Shown one piece after another: positions 22,926-34,773 of a DNA stretch of 64,000 nt. Below the pieces are notes generated by a model. The model had not been told where the DNA came from. It worked only from the letters and a program-made list of their open reading frames with translations, and searched no databases. Position 1 is the stretch's first letter. Every line of letters begins with the position of its first letter. Made by a program: the position numbers and the translations under genes. This DNA comes from Congeria kusceri (taxonomy: Eukaryota > Mollusca > Bivalvia > Myida > Dreissenidae). The stretch covers positions 25,373,927-25,437,926 of the forward strand of contig CM051030.1 in the NCBI GenBank assembly GCA_027627225.1, read 5' to 3'.

Positions 22926-23239
22926 ACAAAAATGTACTTACAAAATAATATGCTGAAGGAGGTTCAAATATGGTCGACATTTTTTCATTCATAATTTCTT
23001 TAAAGTGTTCACGGATCCGTAGAATTATCTTCGGAAATGGTAAATGGATCAATATTATAAAAAAGATAATAGACCTTGACAAATTATATAACTGAGGTCT
23101 ACACTATCCTGAAAACCTAATCAATAAAATAGGTAATGATTTTTGAAAGATACACTAAAATCTTTTTGTTGATTTCCGCAGAGCGGAAACAAAAAAAAAG
23201 TACATATTACAAAATCCAATATTCAATAGCCTTGACATT

Positions 23240-23908
23240 ATGATTGGTAATACAAGTGTATTCTTCAAATCATGGTTTGAAAATTGCGTACATTTCATAG
23301 GAGATTTGATCAGTAATTATGAAATTTTGAATATTTATACGTATGAAGAAGTTTCTAAAATATATAATTTCTGTCCAAACTACTTGTTTTTTGTAGATAT
23401 TTTTAAGGCAGTAACAAAATACTTGAAGAGGTTTAGCTTGTTTGATAAAACCTATGTTCTAGACCACAGTTTAAAATATGATTTTGTTAAACCATTTGTC
23501 CCCCTTCACTTGCGATCTATTTTAACATATGCAAAAGGAACTCGACCCATGTATAATATAATTAAAATGAATGAAACTTTACCAGCATGTATATCAAAAT
23601 GGGCGAGCACTTTTCAAAATATTGAAAATAAGGACTTTCAACATATTTTTAAAATGCTCTTTCGTATAACTAAAGATTCTAATCTACAACGGTTACAGTA
23701 TAGAATTATACATCGAATTATAGGTACAAGTTCTTTTGTATTTAAAATCCATTACAAAACGTCAGCCAAATGCTCCTTTTGTCAAAACATGTGCGAAACA
23801 ATTGAGCTTATTTGTTGGGACTGCAAATACGTAAATAAATTCAATTCAGAATTGTTGGAAGGATTTACAATTTTTGCAGATCTCATTAACGCACCTTCTA
23901 TTATATAA
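23240..23908 (+). pseudogene. LINE ORF2, C-terminal region with degenerate cysteine knuckle
   Basis: This 222-codon frame aligns by eye with the last third of the minus-strand LINE protein. It ends in CSFCQNMCETIELICWDC. The related copy has C-x2-C-x8-H-x4-C. Here the histidine position is E and an extra cysteine appears, so the knuckle is altered. Stops separate this frame from the reverse transcriptase domain. Confidence 0.7.
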
Positions 23909-24427
23909 GGACATAAAAATACAAATGATCCTTTGAATCTAACTTTCCTTCTCACTAAAATGTTTATTTATAATTGTAAAATAATCAAACATTACATAAT
24001 GTTAAGGCTGCAAATTCATATTTTTCTGGACACTATTATATCCTAAAACAATTAACTACTTTACCAATTTAACTTATAATAAAGAATGGGACTGTTTGCT
24101 GCCTCTTTTCCGGTAGAACAACATAAATAATGCGACTTACATAAATGATATTTGTATCATTTTATACTGTATATCAATTCCTCTATGTTTTGAAAAACAT
24201 GGTGACATTATGCGCTCATGATACTCTTATATTTAATGTGTGTACCATCACTTGAGCACTGACTATCTATTTTCTATGTTGTGGACGACACTTGTTTATA
24301 TTATACATGTAAAATTGTGCATGCATTTAATGTATAATGTACGGTGTGGAGGGGGATGCCCTCGACCCGCACACATCTATCGACGAAGATAATAAACTAT
24401 ACGGAACGGAAAAAAAAGGAAAAGGAA

Positions 24428-25058
24428 TGTTTAATAACAAACAGATCCTCGTGGGGGTAATTTGTTGCTGACAAATTATATCAAATTTGCTTTGTCACCA
24501 CGGAGTCAACATTGCGGAAATTTAATGCATATAGTTAACATGTAACCAGTTATTGTTAATTTGACCTTTAGAGCCATTTGGCTTCATTTCATCACTCATA
24601 ATGTCATGGCTAATATTAGCTGCAAAGTAATTTGAATCACTTTTTTATGAAGATTGTCAACAAGCTATTCGATTATAAGATATTTGAACCATAACTGTGA
24701 TGAGGATGTCCACTTCAGCAAGTGAACCTGGAGCATGGCATTCCGGGTCCTCATGCAATGCATTATGGATTATATTAAATATGGAAATGTGGTTTGGACA
24801 AAGTAATGACTATAATGCACTGTTTACCTCAAGCAAGATGCTAAAACATATCTAATTTGCACTGTACATTGTAACAACCAAGAGATGACTTGATCAGTAC
24901 AACAAGCAGCTGAGAGTAACTCAAACACGAGGACAATCTACTTATGGCTAACCACCACAACTCTGTTAACTTACATCTAATAGCTTTCATAGCAGGCGGG
25001 CCTAATTCCACCTAAATACATTACAACTTACGTCTGACCATGACCACAATACTCTTAC
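24428..25058. repeat. anonymous DNA passing into CATCTGACCA-type minisatellite
   Basis: From about 24950 to 25058 the sequence consists of degenerate words like TTACGTCTGACCATGACCAC. This is the same minisatellite as 25640-26265. It lies directly on the donor side of the Ig relic at 25059-25292. Confidence 0.45.
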
Positions 25059-25292
25059 GTGTAGCTGTGACTGCAGATCTTGTATTCGTTGCAGTACATG
25101 TGTACTGCCAGCCTCATTTCTCTGTATAGTGTTTTCTATTGTTGCTGACTATAGCCCCTACGGACTTTGTCCACCTGTACTTACACTGGTCTGGAATACA
25201 GGTGGCAAAAAATATTATATTATTCAGTGATTCTCCCTCATTCTTAGTATAGTTTGTAGTAGACGGAGTCAGAATTTCCGACTCACGGCCGT
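25059..25292 (-). pseudogene. immunoglobulin-domain exon relic A (minus strand)
   Basis: Read on the minus strand, an acceptor (TTTATTAG) is followed by 234 bases in one frame, interrupted by a single TGA. Visible pieces are DGRESEILTP, NYTKNEGESL, ATCIPDQCKYRWTKS and WQYTCTATNTRSAVTAT. It ends at a good donor (GTAAGAG). C, W and the Y-x-C near the end are the disulfide and core residues of an Ig fold, with an extra C in CIPDQC. The exon length is a multiple of three with phase 1 at both ends, like the live exons on the other strand. Another frame restores EAG before the Y-x-C, which suggests a pair of compensating indels. Confidence 0.65.
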
Positions 25293-25639
25293 CTAATAAA
25301 GCATATCAATGATGTATGATTATGCTTTAATTGTAATACTCGCAAACAACTGAGAAACTACTATGTCATCACAATACGCAGCCAGACAGTCACAAGGCTC
25401 GACTCTAAGAGCCATCGCCAAATATTTATGTAATTGTTTGATAGCGAGTATATAAATATTAGCTCCACGTTATATCTGCAGAAAGATTTAATTAAAAGCA
25501 AACTGCTTACATTATAGTCACCTAACAATTATCAAAACATTGTCATTGTTAAACATATCGAGGTTAAATTGACACAAAGATATAACTTTGATATAGTACA
25601 AAAACAGGGCCGTAATTATGTGTAAAGTGTACGCATACT
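25293..25639. other. anonymous DNA upstream of Ig relic A
   Basis: The polypyrimidine/acceptor stretch of relic A lies at its left edge on the minus strand. Nothing else is recognised. Confidence 0.35.
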
Positions 25640-26265
25640 TTGGCGTCTTTCTCACCACTATACTTTGACACATTGCATACGACCACTATGGCGTCATACT
25701 GAAAATTTACACCAGACCACTACGTTAACATTCTGACAACATTATCTTACAGTACCACGACATCATTACAACATAATTTGGACCACTATCACATCATTCA
25801 GACAGCTTATAAAGGTGCACTACCACAACAATCTGATAACCATGGAAACCTAACAAACCACTCCAATAACATATTGCTGATCAGGACCACAACACGAATA
25901 ACTTACCATCTAACCACTACACCTTCTCAAGTTAGATCTGAAAATTACCTCACCTACCACAACAACTACTAACATTTGAACACTTCATAATGTTAACCTA
26001 CCTGTACATCTGAATACATTCCATATTATTCTGACCAGTGACATCTGATCACGACCTCAACACTATGACAACTTAAATCTGACCACTTCCTCATCATTCT
26101 GACACTTTGCATCTGTTCACTAGCACAGCACTATCACCCACTATTCCAAACCACGTATATAAAACTACTTACATCTGACCATACATTCTGACAACGTAAA
26201 TCTGATCACTTTATTCTGATAACTAACATCTGACCACCACCTCAACAGTTTCACTGCTAAACGTG
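25640..26265. repeat. degenerate 33-35-bp minisatellite (CATCTGACCACTACC type)
   Basis: Words such as ACATCTGACCAC, CATTCTGACAAC and ACCACAACA recur every 33-35 bases. Related short runs lie at 24950-25058, 27465-27540 and 27950-28003, each next to the donor side of an Ig relic. This suggests that exon and intron repeat were duplicated together. Confidence 0.6.
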
Positions 26266-27464
26266 CCTAGCCGACATATATACTATCAACAAAGTTAATC
26301 TAGAGTAAGTGTTCTACGTGACGTCCTCTTCATTTATGATGATGTCAAGTGTATGTTTGACGTTGTCTATCACATTCCGTACACATGTCTCGGTCAATGC
26401 TCTTCACCTCATTTTTAATTTAAATATTTAAGTCTCGAATATTTGATGTAGTTGGAATATTTATCCTCCCTTTGAAGTTGACCACAAAAAAATCAGGACG
26501 CGCAAGTCTGGTAAGTGAAGAGCCCATGCATTGGTTGTCTTGAATAGAGTAATTTTCCACCAACTGTTTCTGATACCCAGTACGGAACTTCGCCTGCTGT
26601 GTACGGAGCTGCTCCATCCTGCTGAATCACATTTCATTTATGTTAACACCTTTCATCTCTTCAAAAGAGCGAGGTATCATTCCTTATTAACTGTCTCAGT
26701 ATCAATGCCTTCAAAGAAAGTGGAGCAACAACGCCGTCAACAATCAAAGCCTCCTACACTGTAACTTGCCATATTTTTTTTTCTAGATAATCGTCTGGTT
26801 TGTTGTTGCCCCTACTTTTTGCTTGTTACCTGGAGCATTAGGTAGACATGTGCTTTATCTGAAAACCGAAGCTTTTTTTAAGGATTTCAGCATTTGAATT
26901 CATACAATACTTAAATGAAAGGCGACTTATATATATATTTCTTTTAAGTGCTAGATTATGCCAACATTGTATTGCGTAAGCTTCAAATCATATATATTGT
27001 TCTTGACACACTAAATACACTTGAAGTGCTGGAAATATCACCAAGCACACTTTTTACTGACTTCTGTGGCGTTTCGTCATTTGCTGTCTACACTTGTTTG
27101 AACTGTTTCAGGAGATATTGCCTATTGTTTAGGTCCTGTGACTGCTGTCTTAACTAATGCTGACTCCTTATATCTAATAACAATTATTTGCTTTACATGC
27201 AATTACTCCAAGTCGGGATGATTGTTTTTTTTTGTCATAGTAATGATCGCTTATTCCAAAGATTTACTTTGATAACAAATTTTAACTATTTTACAATATT
27301 GTTCTTTGGACAGTTCAACCTTCAAATACAATTCCCGTTATGATTTTTTCAAAATAGTTTACGTTAAGCTTTCCAAATATACCAAATTTGTGAAAATATA
27401 TTTGAAACCTTCGACGTATTGTTATGCGAACAAACATGAGAACACCCTGTATGACAATTTCCCA
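26266..27464. other. anonymous DNA
   Basis: Open frames at 26531-26764 and 26948-27157 have no domain and no splice context. No repeat structure is evident. Confidence 0.35.
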
Positions 27465-27544
27465 CAACACTCTAACACCTTACATCTGACCATTACCACA
27501 ACACATTGAAAACTTACATATAACCATGACCAAAACAGTCAAAC

Positions 27545-27792
27545 TGATAGCTGTCGTTTGTTAATCCAGGATTCCTTGCACTACATGTGTAGCTGCCTTC
27601 CTCTCCTCTCTGTTAAGTTCCCAGTGACAGTCTACCAGTGTTGCTGAAGGACTTTCTGCTCCGGACTTTGTCCACATGTACGTACACTGGTCTGGATAAC
27701 AGGTGGCAAAGCAGGTGGTCATTTAGGTGTTCTCCTTCATTGCCTATGTGTCTTGTAAGAGACGGATTCAGAGTCACTGAGTCAGGGACTAT
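27545..27792 (-). pseudogene. immunoglobulin-domain exon relic B (minus strand)
   Basis: After an acceptor (TTAAACAG) the minus strand reads PDSVTLNPSLTRHIGNEGEH. In a second frame it reads ATCYPDQCTYMWTKSGAESP, and in a third GSYTCSARNPGLTNDSY. Together these are a complete Ig domain with C, W and the closing Y-x-C, broken by at least two frameshifts. The donor position reads GTTTGAC where relic A has GTAAGAG. The CATCTGACCA minisatellite follows on the donor side. Confidence 0.65.
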
Positions 27793-28003
27793 CTGTTTAA
27801 TATATTATGTTACATTTGAATGTTATACCTACCCATCACGGTCATTATTTATCAGCATTGATTTAAGTTTTTCGTTTGTAATATTATCATAACAGTATTG
27901 TGCAGGGTAGATTATAATTGCATACAAACACACAATTTTGTCAACTTTAATTTGACCACTACATTGGACAACTTACATCTGACGACGACCACAATACTTT
28001 GAC

Positions 28004-28244
28004 TAATATATGTGGCTGCACATCCTGGATTCCTGGCAATATATGCATAGGTGCCTGCCTACACACTAGTTAAGTTTCCCAGTGATAGTGCATTAGTATT
28101 GATTGAACCTCCTCCGGACTTTGTCCACGAGTACATACACTGGTTTGGGTAACACGTTGCAGAGCAGGTGATGTCAGCCAATGTTTTTCTCTCATTGACA
28201 GTATAGCGGTAGTCAGCGGAGACAGATGTATCGAATTAGGCCGT
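28004..28244 (-). pseudogene. immunoglobulin-domain exon relic C (minus strand)
   Basis: On the minus strand DTSVSADYRYTVNERKTLAD, ITCSATCYPNQCMYSWTKSG and LSLGNLTSV stay in one frame. A TAG and then AGTYAYIARNPG follow. The closing Y-x-C cysteine is Y here (YAY) and the donor GTAAG is GTCAA. There is one frameshift near the acceptor (CCAAAAG). It is the best preserved of the relics in its first two thirds. Confidence 0.7.
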
Positions 28245-31136
28245 CTTTTGGAATAAAAGGAAGGAATATGCTAAGTCAAATCTATTACAGATATGTACAT
28301 CATTTGAAGACTGGTAACGTAATGATAATAATAATACATACTGTTTTAACGAGTGTTGTCAAATAAGTGAATCAAGTGAGGCATATGTTTTAAATATCAT
28401 TCGCCAATCATGTAAGATTGCTCAATAATATGCCATCATTTGTTTTTAAAATAAAATAATTATACCACTTGCCCATGCATATGAAGATATTCGGTAAAAA
28501 GCAGACACATCTGTATATTGTATTTTAGATTGTCCCGACACAATTCTTCTGATTCTGTTCCAGATAGTCATGGCCATCAATAATACTGTATTGGTGTGTC
28601 AAATCATACATATGTAATCAAAAACTGTCAATTGTTGACACACATGTGCTGATTTCAGGAATATAACAAATGGTATCAATAAATATAATGCATAATTAAC
28701 TAACGGTTTTTCCGCCTATATATAAGGCGAGTACCTATTTATTTGTTGTTGTTGTTGTTGTTTCATTTCAAATACTTAATGACTTTAAAATCTATGTTAC
28801 AGAAGTTTCAATCGCAATCGGATCGATCTGATCCTTCGGTTCCGGGATTTTATGATAGGTTTGGTGTGGCAGTAACGATAAACAACGCTACGCGCAACTG
28901 CTTACAGGGAACCAAAGTCTTGTATTTTATTCAACCCTCAGAAATTATAACGGAAAGTAAATAGTTGTAAATACAACGGGAAACAAAACGTCGTCTGTAA
29001 TCACGTCTATACATCCATTTATTACCAGTATTTAATTTGCAAACTTAAAATTTGTGTAATAAATGTTGTTGAAAGTAATAAATAAGTATACAATTATTTC
29101 AATATTTTTACATGGTAACTTGATGGTAAGCATTTGTAAAAAATTGAAAAAAAGTTGATATTTTATTCATGAATAGTTACTGCAATATAATAGTTAACAG
29201 TGAGAATTAAAAAGAAGAGCGCAACATTTATCAATTGTTTTGACGAGTTAGATGACAAGTGGCAGACAATTGACATAACGTTTAATTCTGCTTACGTTCA
29301 ATGGCAAGCTTGAAATGAAACCGAAAAATTCAATTCAGTGATAGATCTAGGCCGACATGTATCTGATGGTCGTTACCAGAATTCGTCCCTATAACTCAAC
29401 AGTTTTGCTTTCTATGTGTTTGTCTTCTGTACTAAGCTCTTAGAAATATACTAAATTAAAAACAACGCAAAACACTAGATGCATTAGCATGTAAGGGCTA
29501 TGTGCAATGTAAAATCAAATTATTGCTTTCCGACGTTCGTTGTTTATTGTACCTGGACAATATCAAATTGCTCAGTAAGTATGCATTGACCGGACTATCA
29601 CTAGAGTTTAAGGTTAATGTACTGTAAATCATTTACAGCAAACACTTTTAGTTTTGTGAATACTACCAATATAGATTTTACAACCATCCACGCACCTGTA
29701 TGCAGCATGCAAATGTATTCCATTTCAAATCGAAATAGTCATACATAAGATTTTTTATTTATTTTATTACAACATCAATTGAAAGAGTGACTGGTTTCTT
29801 AACCGATTACTATAATCTAGTTAACTACAAACTTGTGTTCTATTCTTGAACATATTATTTACTCTTACATGTTAATACAGATACGTTGAACTTTTCAAAG
29901 ATTTTCACTGAACCTTAATCAGGACGCGTTAACGGTATATCTTATGAAAAGATATAAAACTACGATAGTACACAATGTTGGTAGTTTCGTAGAAGTCATA
30001 CGAACCTTTATAAGAAATAATAGAGCAAACACGCACTGAAGGATCATATTTTTCATACACCTGTAAATAATAGGATCTTATTTGTCACAATATCAAGTGT
30101 AAGGATATTGATGGGCTTAAAACGGAGTATGAGAGAGAATCACGGAATAATATGATTCATTGCATATCGAAAACTGGATGCAATAACAAACTTCACATAA
30201 AAAAAGGACTATGTTGCGTGAAGAATAAGACCTTGACGTTCTCACTTGTGAATAATGAGATCCTATTTTTTACATATGTGAAAAATTTGATCTGTGAATA
30301 TATGGTCCTACAAAGCCTCTTGCATTTTCCATTATGTGTAAGTTGTTGTGTTTCTTATATATGTATGACTGATCGTATCGTTTGACCCTGCATTAGTCAC
30401 ATAAGTATAATAATTGGAAAAACCACTACATATTTTACTGAGTACTATAATAGTGCATACAGTGTCGAATTTATATAACGCCTCTGAGATTTATATAACT
30501 GTAATATCAGGTTTCACCCAATCTTCGTAAATGAGAAACACTTTTCCAAAATAAGTTTGGGTGACGGACTCACACCGTTTTCTTTACAAAATATCTTCCC
30601 ACCTACTGCAAAAACTAGAACATTTGGAATAAGGCGATAAGAATTGATATATTATATTTAAAAAATAAAATAAAACACACACCAGAAAATAAGTGCTGCA
30701 TCCCCGAACAATCGATCTCAAACGTATGTCACGTTCACTTGCTCTATGTTACGTTATGTTGTATTATGTATTACGTTGTTATTTTCTCTTAAGGGACTAT
30801 GTATTGTTATGCATTGATGTGTATAATTTTGATTTATGTGCATCACTTCCATCATTCAAATGAATAATGCAAAGTCAAACCTGTTTAATTTATGCTAGCA
30901 CGATGCTAATTGTCCAAACCGGTTAGCAAATAATTTCATGTTAACTTTTTTTTTGAGCTCAAATCTGCGTAAGCATATTTGCACAATCAAGCCACGACAA
31001 CATTTCCATTTCATAAGAAAGTAGGCATTCTGGTAATAACTATTTTAGTAAATTAATTTTTAGTATAATTTAGTATAATTTATTCTATAACTTGTGAAAA
31101 AACACTCTGACTGCTAGCTTTGGCTTCAGATCCTTG
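28245..31136. other. anonymous AT-rich DNA
   Basis: A short (TTG)n run lies at 28742-28763. Around 30040-30310 there are scattered words like GTGAATAATGAGATCCTATT, recalling a degenerate short repeat with inverted words. No gene is recognised. Confidence 0.35.
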
Positions 31137-31304
31137 ATTATTTGCTTACTGCCTCCTTTATCTGTAGTTCCAAACGAAACAAAACAAGTGTTGCTGACAG
31201 TTCCTTCCTCCTAGGACGTTTTCCAGTGTACGCACACTGGTGTGGAAAACATGGGGTGCCTATTGTAGTTGATTCAGAGTCATCGAGTCCAGGTCGCATG
31301 TGGA
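31137..31304 (-). pseudogene. immunoglobulin-domain exon relic D, internally deleted
   Basis: Minus-strand LDDSESTTIGTPCFPHQCAY parallels relic B. The nucleotide block CCTGGACTCGATGACTCTGA matches CCTGACTCAGTGACTCTGA there. About 60 bases between the first strand and the PHQC motif are missing, and the tryptophan and the closing Y-x-C are not recognisable. Confidence 0.5.
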
Positions 31305-31420
31305 ATAAGTGGATATTTTTATTTTTTTTTAAATATGCTTTTTGATGCATATATATGAATATTAAGCGTTGTTAAACTGTTTGCACAAATTCTCGTTGGA
31401 AAAGTATGAATAGAAAAAAA

Positions 31421-31612
31421 ATCCCACATTTTAAATGGGAAAAATATCCAGTGGAAAATAATGTTCATTTATTATATAACTAGAAGAAAAATCTTGAGCT
31501 AGTTAAAACATTGTATTGTTTTATATTTCAGAGTATTTTTATAAGCGTTTTCATAATTTTAAAATTTTGAATTTTCCAACTGGATTGTTTTCCCACTCCT
31601 AAAAGTGGGAAA
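31421..31612. mobile_element. short MITE with about 40-bp TIRs
   Basis: The left end is ATCCCACATTTTAAATGGGA, continuing to ATCCAGTGGAAAA. The right end, reverse-complemented, reads TTCCCACTTTTAGGAGTGGG and continues to ATCCAGTTGGAAAA. The element is about 190 bp and non-coding. An extra tandem of GGGAAAATGTTCCCACTTTT follows at 31597-31657, which is itself self-complementary. Confidence 0.65.
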
Positions 31613-31657
31613 ATGTTCCCACTTTTGAAAATGGGAAAATGTTCCCACTTTTAAAAT

Positions 31658-33184
31658 GAGATCATTTTATTTTGAAAGAAAATGTGTATTTTTTCATGTG
31701 TTATCTACGTAATGTATCACTGATTCAAGTAGGTAATTCAGCGGCTAAATTATCAGAATGCCATTGTTTAAACGCATGATAAGTAGAGTATAATCTGTGA
31801 CACCGCGGTCGAGCGCTGACAGCTGCGCTTGACTGATACTGCTTTTTAGCTAGATATAATATTAAAGTCTTAATACAATTATTGCATATTATGCTTAATT
31901 CGAACGTCGATTCATCTTGTCAAATTCAATGAAAAGCTTTTGAACACTCTAGAGGTCACATTCATACAAAACAACACACAACATAAAATTGATTAAAACT
32001 GGGGTCACCGCCTTGAAACGGTCAATGCAAAGACATGTGGGTTTAAAAAAGTGTACTAAGACCGACCGATGTTGTTATCGTAGTTGTAAATCCCGTTGAA
32101 GTATTTTACATGACTTTCAATTCATTGAATGAGATGCGAATGTATTAAACGTAGCAATTGTAAACGTGATACAGTAACAAGTCAGAGCATACATTTCCAT
32201 TTGAAATAAAGAAATGAAAAATATTACGCGAAATGGTAACACAATCGAAAGAGCATTCTTAACTTTTTTTTCAATAATATTCAGCATGTATTTAAAAAAA
32301 AAAAATTCGTAGACTAGCTGTTATGGTATTTTATAAGTATTTTTAAACCAGCCATAGTAAAATAGAAATAAACTCTGTCAGCGATCGAAAATACGCGCGA
32401 CGGTGTATTCACAAGAATATAATTTATACCACACAAGTAAAATAAATCAGTGAATATATAAACCTGACTGGTTGAATAGTATAAGGTTTTAAAATATTTA
32501 ATGTTAGCCCGTAAAGATAATTACACACTTATTGTTCATAACCCCTACCTGAGTTATGAGGGTCGAATCTGTTTTAAGAAAACCAGACGGAACTGGTTCT
32601 GTATGGATGGGATTCCGAGCTAAGCTATTATTAAAATAAGAAGTACCGCATTTTATGTCTGTTTTAGACTGTTTGTAGAAGCCAACTGTCTTTTTAGAGG
32701 GTCATTTCAAAACAGGTATCGTGGAAAACTGCTTCTTTTTGTACAGGCTGTTAGTCAGTAAATTGAAACCAGGAAAGGTCCTCCTTCAAAATAGCAACAT
32801 TTATCACCCGTTTTCTTAAATTTTAATTATTTCAAATAATGTATGTAATATGTATTATAATGTTTATATCATGTGATTTATTAAAATTACAGTTTGCCAA
32901 AATGTCAATTTATAAAAAAGATAACTTTAAACTAATGACACCCCTACTTTTGCTATTGACTTGTATGTAACCGAAATATTTACCGGAGTGTCCTGGAATA
33001 AGGCCTCCAAAATAATGCGCTACATCGGTTATTTTTTATTCGTTGCGAACGTGTTTTTTCTTGTAACAAATTCTCATTCTGAATATTTTGACAACAAATT
33101 ACTGCAATGTATTTATTTTAAACTGTACAATGGACAATTGAAAGCTTGCATCGTATGATCTATTTTGACTCAGTAGGCTACGAA
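31658..33184. other. anonymous DNA
   Basis: No gene or repeat is recognised. Poly(A) and poly(T) runs near 32262-32305 are simple sequence. Confidence 0.35.
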
Positions 33185-33224
33185 CAAAGATCTATAAATA
33201 AACATGTTTATTTATAGATCTTTG
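33185..33224. repeat. perfect 40-bp palindrome
   Basis: CAAAGATCTATAAATAAACA is followed immediately by its exact reverse complement, with no loop and centred on ACATGT. Each arm carries TATAAATA. Symmetry stops after the terminal C/G pair. It can extrude as a cruciform. No open frame surrounds it. Confidence 0.9.
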
Positions 33225-33627
33225 GCTAAGAAGCACTAACAATTGGTGCGCCTAACTACTAAGCTTCATCGGTTAGTCTGGCCCTTGCAGATTGACTTGT
33301 TAACTGGCATGTATATAATTCCGTTTGCATAAGATAATTAGTTCGAACAAAATATTTGTTCGTTACTTACAAGTAAGTTTTCATTTTGATGTCGTATAAA
33401 ATTGAAAAAGAAGCCATATGATAAAGTTTAAGGGTGGGAAATTAAACATCATTCAAACAAATGTTTCCTTTTAGCAAAAATGCACTCATAATTCACAAGC
33501 TTTTAGTTGCTTTTGTCGCCAACAGTCTTTCTAAGTTGTCAGCGTTTTGATTATATATGAGACACCAGATTCACTACGTATCCACTGGATCGAGTTTCAA
33601 CTAATTAGCTGAGCATGCCTGATAAAC

Positions 33628-34165
33628 ATTATTGAAAAAATAAATATACTGCGCGTTCTCGCATGAATGAGTTAACGGAGGTTTGAAAAGACATACATAG
33701 GAGGTAGAGGGGGGTTGTTTTAAGTTTATTAGAATGTTAGAGAAGTGAGCTTAACACTTTGAATATGAACATGTGTATGGGTCTAGAACATTCGCAATTC
33801 CTCGTATGCCTATATGTTAATATACTTGTGGCGCAATCAGACCATTTTCCATCTTTAACAGCGACTACAGGACATTGAAAAAAGAAATAATTGACATCAC
33901 ATTCAATCTGACAAGCTAAGCAAGCGCATTTAACATTATTGAACATTAAATATACGACGCGTCCTCGCTTCGATGAGTTAAGGGCGGATTGAAAAGGCAT
34001 ACGGAGGAGGTAAAGGAGGGTCGTTTTGATTTCATCAGCGTGTAAGTGGAGGGAGCTAAACACTTTGAATACGAACTTGTGTACAGATCTAGAACAATCG
34101 CAGTGATAAGAAAGGCTGTATATTAGTATACGTGTTACGCTGTCTTACCGTTTTTTTTATGTTAC
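33628..34165. repeat. tandem duplication, 307-bp period
   Basis: Units start at 33628 and 33935 (ATTATTGAA...). Both contain CATA-x-GGAGGTA, AACACTTTGAATA, AGAACA and CGACTACAGGA in the same order. The minus-strand frame at 33737-34063 spans the junction and has no recognisable domain. The array lies directly upstream of the TATA box and zinc-finger pseudogene at 34217-34773. Confidence 0.7.
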
Positions 34166-34216
34166 GACGACTACAGGATACTTAATATAAAGCATACCTC
34201 TTGAAAGGTTCCGGCG

Positions 34217-34224
34217 TATAAATA
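34217..34224 (+). promoter_or_regulatory. TATA-box-like element
   Basis: TATAAATA lies about 50 bases upstream of the ATG at 34269, with a pyrimidine-rich TTTGCCTCCTCACTCCTC between them. Spacing fits a TATA box with a short leader. No experimental support is available. Confidence 0.4.
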
Positions 34225-34268
34225 AATAGTTTGCCTCCTCACTCCTCATTCGCCTGAAAAACGTCAAC

Positions 34269-34773
34269 ATGTTCTCGTGCTGTCACTTCCATAAGAAATT
34301 TAGCACACGAGATAACTTGGTACGTCACCAGAACACGTTGCACTTAAATCAAGGTGACGAGGAAACTTCTTTAAACACGAAAGAATGTCTGAAGAAGAAA
34401 ACGCAAAAGAACAGTACATGAGCGATGATGAGAAAGATACTGGTGATACCGTTGATCCCTGGAACGAAATTATCGATACAGCTGTTAAAAGTTTCAAGTA
34501 AATATTTAACGAAGGGGTGCAGGCTAGTATGCAAACCGATGCAATTGGCGTCGCCATGGAGAGAACGTTACGGACCCTGCGTTCTTTTTACAGAAAAGTC
34601 GTAGCGCAGGAGTTGTTGAAGAAGGTGGAATGGATGAATGCCCTAAGAAAGATACCACATACAGGGCTATTAAGAAAACGGCAGATGATTTAAAGCTTTT
34701 AGAAGACTACGATAGTGAGGACGCTTGGAAGTACGCCGTAATACAATCCACCGAAAGTGACGATTCGCAATAA
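34269..34773 (+). pseudogene. frameshifted C2H2 zinc-finger protein of a mollusc multicopy type
   Basis: An ATG at 34269 gives FSCCHFHKKFSTRDNLVRHQ, then NTLH. This is a C2H2 finger with F-x-C...F-x5-L-x2-H-x4-H spacing, in which the second cysteine position is F. The frame stops after 41 codons. An overlapping frame from 34385 carries the acidic linker MSEEENAKEQYMSDDEKDTG and then VDPWNEIIDTAVKSF, which ends at a TAA. After that stop the frame continues as a helical region (TLRTLRSFYRKVVAQELLKK, VEWMNALRK), and a further frame ends in LEDYDSEDAWKY. I recall similar uncharacterised C2H2 proteins with a DPW motif in bivalves but cannot name the family. At least two frameshifts and one stop make it a pseudogene. 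No introns are visible, so it could be an intronless mobile or retro-copied gene. Confidence 0.6.

Larger units (their letters stand above)
20358..24427 (+). mobile_element. L1/Tx1-type LINE, broken copy, plus strand
   Basis: The element carries the ORF2 order endonuclease, reverse transcriptase, C-terminal cysteine region. The coding part spans 20358-23908, followed by an AT-rich 3' region ending in a GGAAAAAAAAGGAAAAGG tract near 24411-24427. No ORF1 is seen upstream, so the 5' end is either truncated or lacks ORF1. The coding region has many stops and frameshifts. The copy at 43815-48060 is the same family in opposite orientation. Confidence 0.85.
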
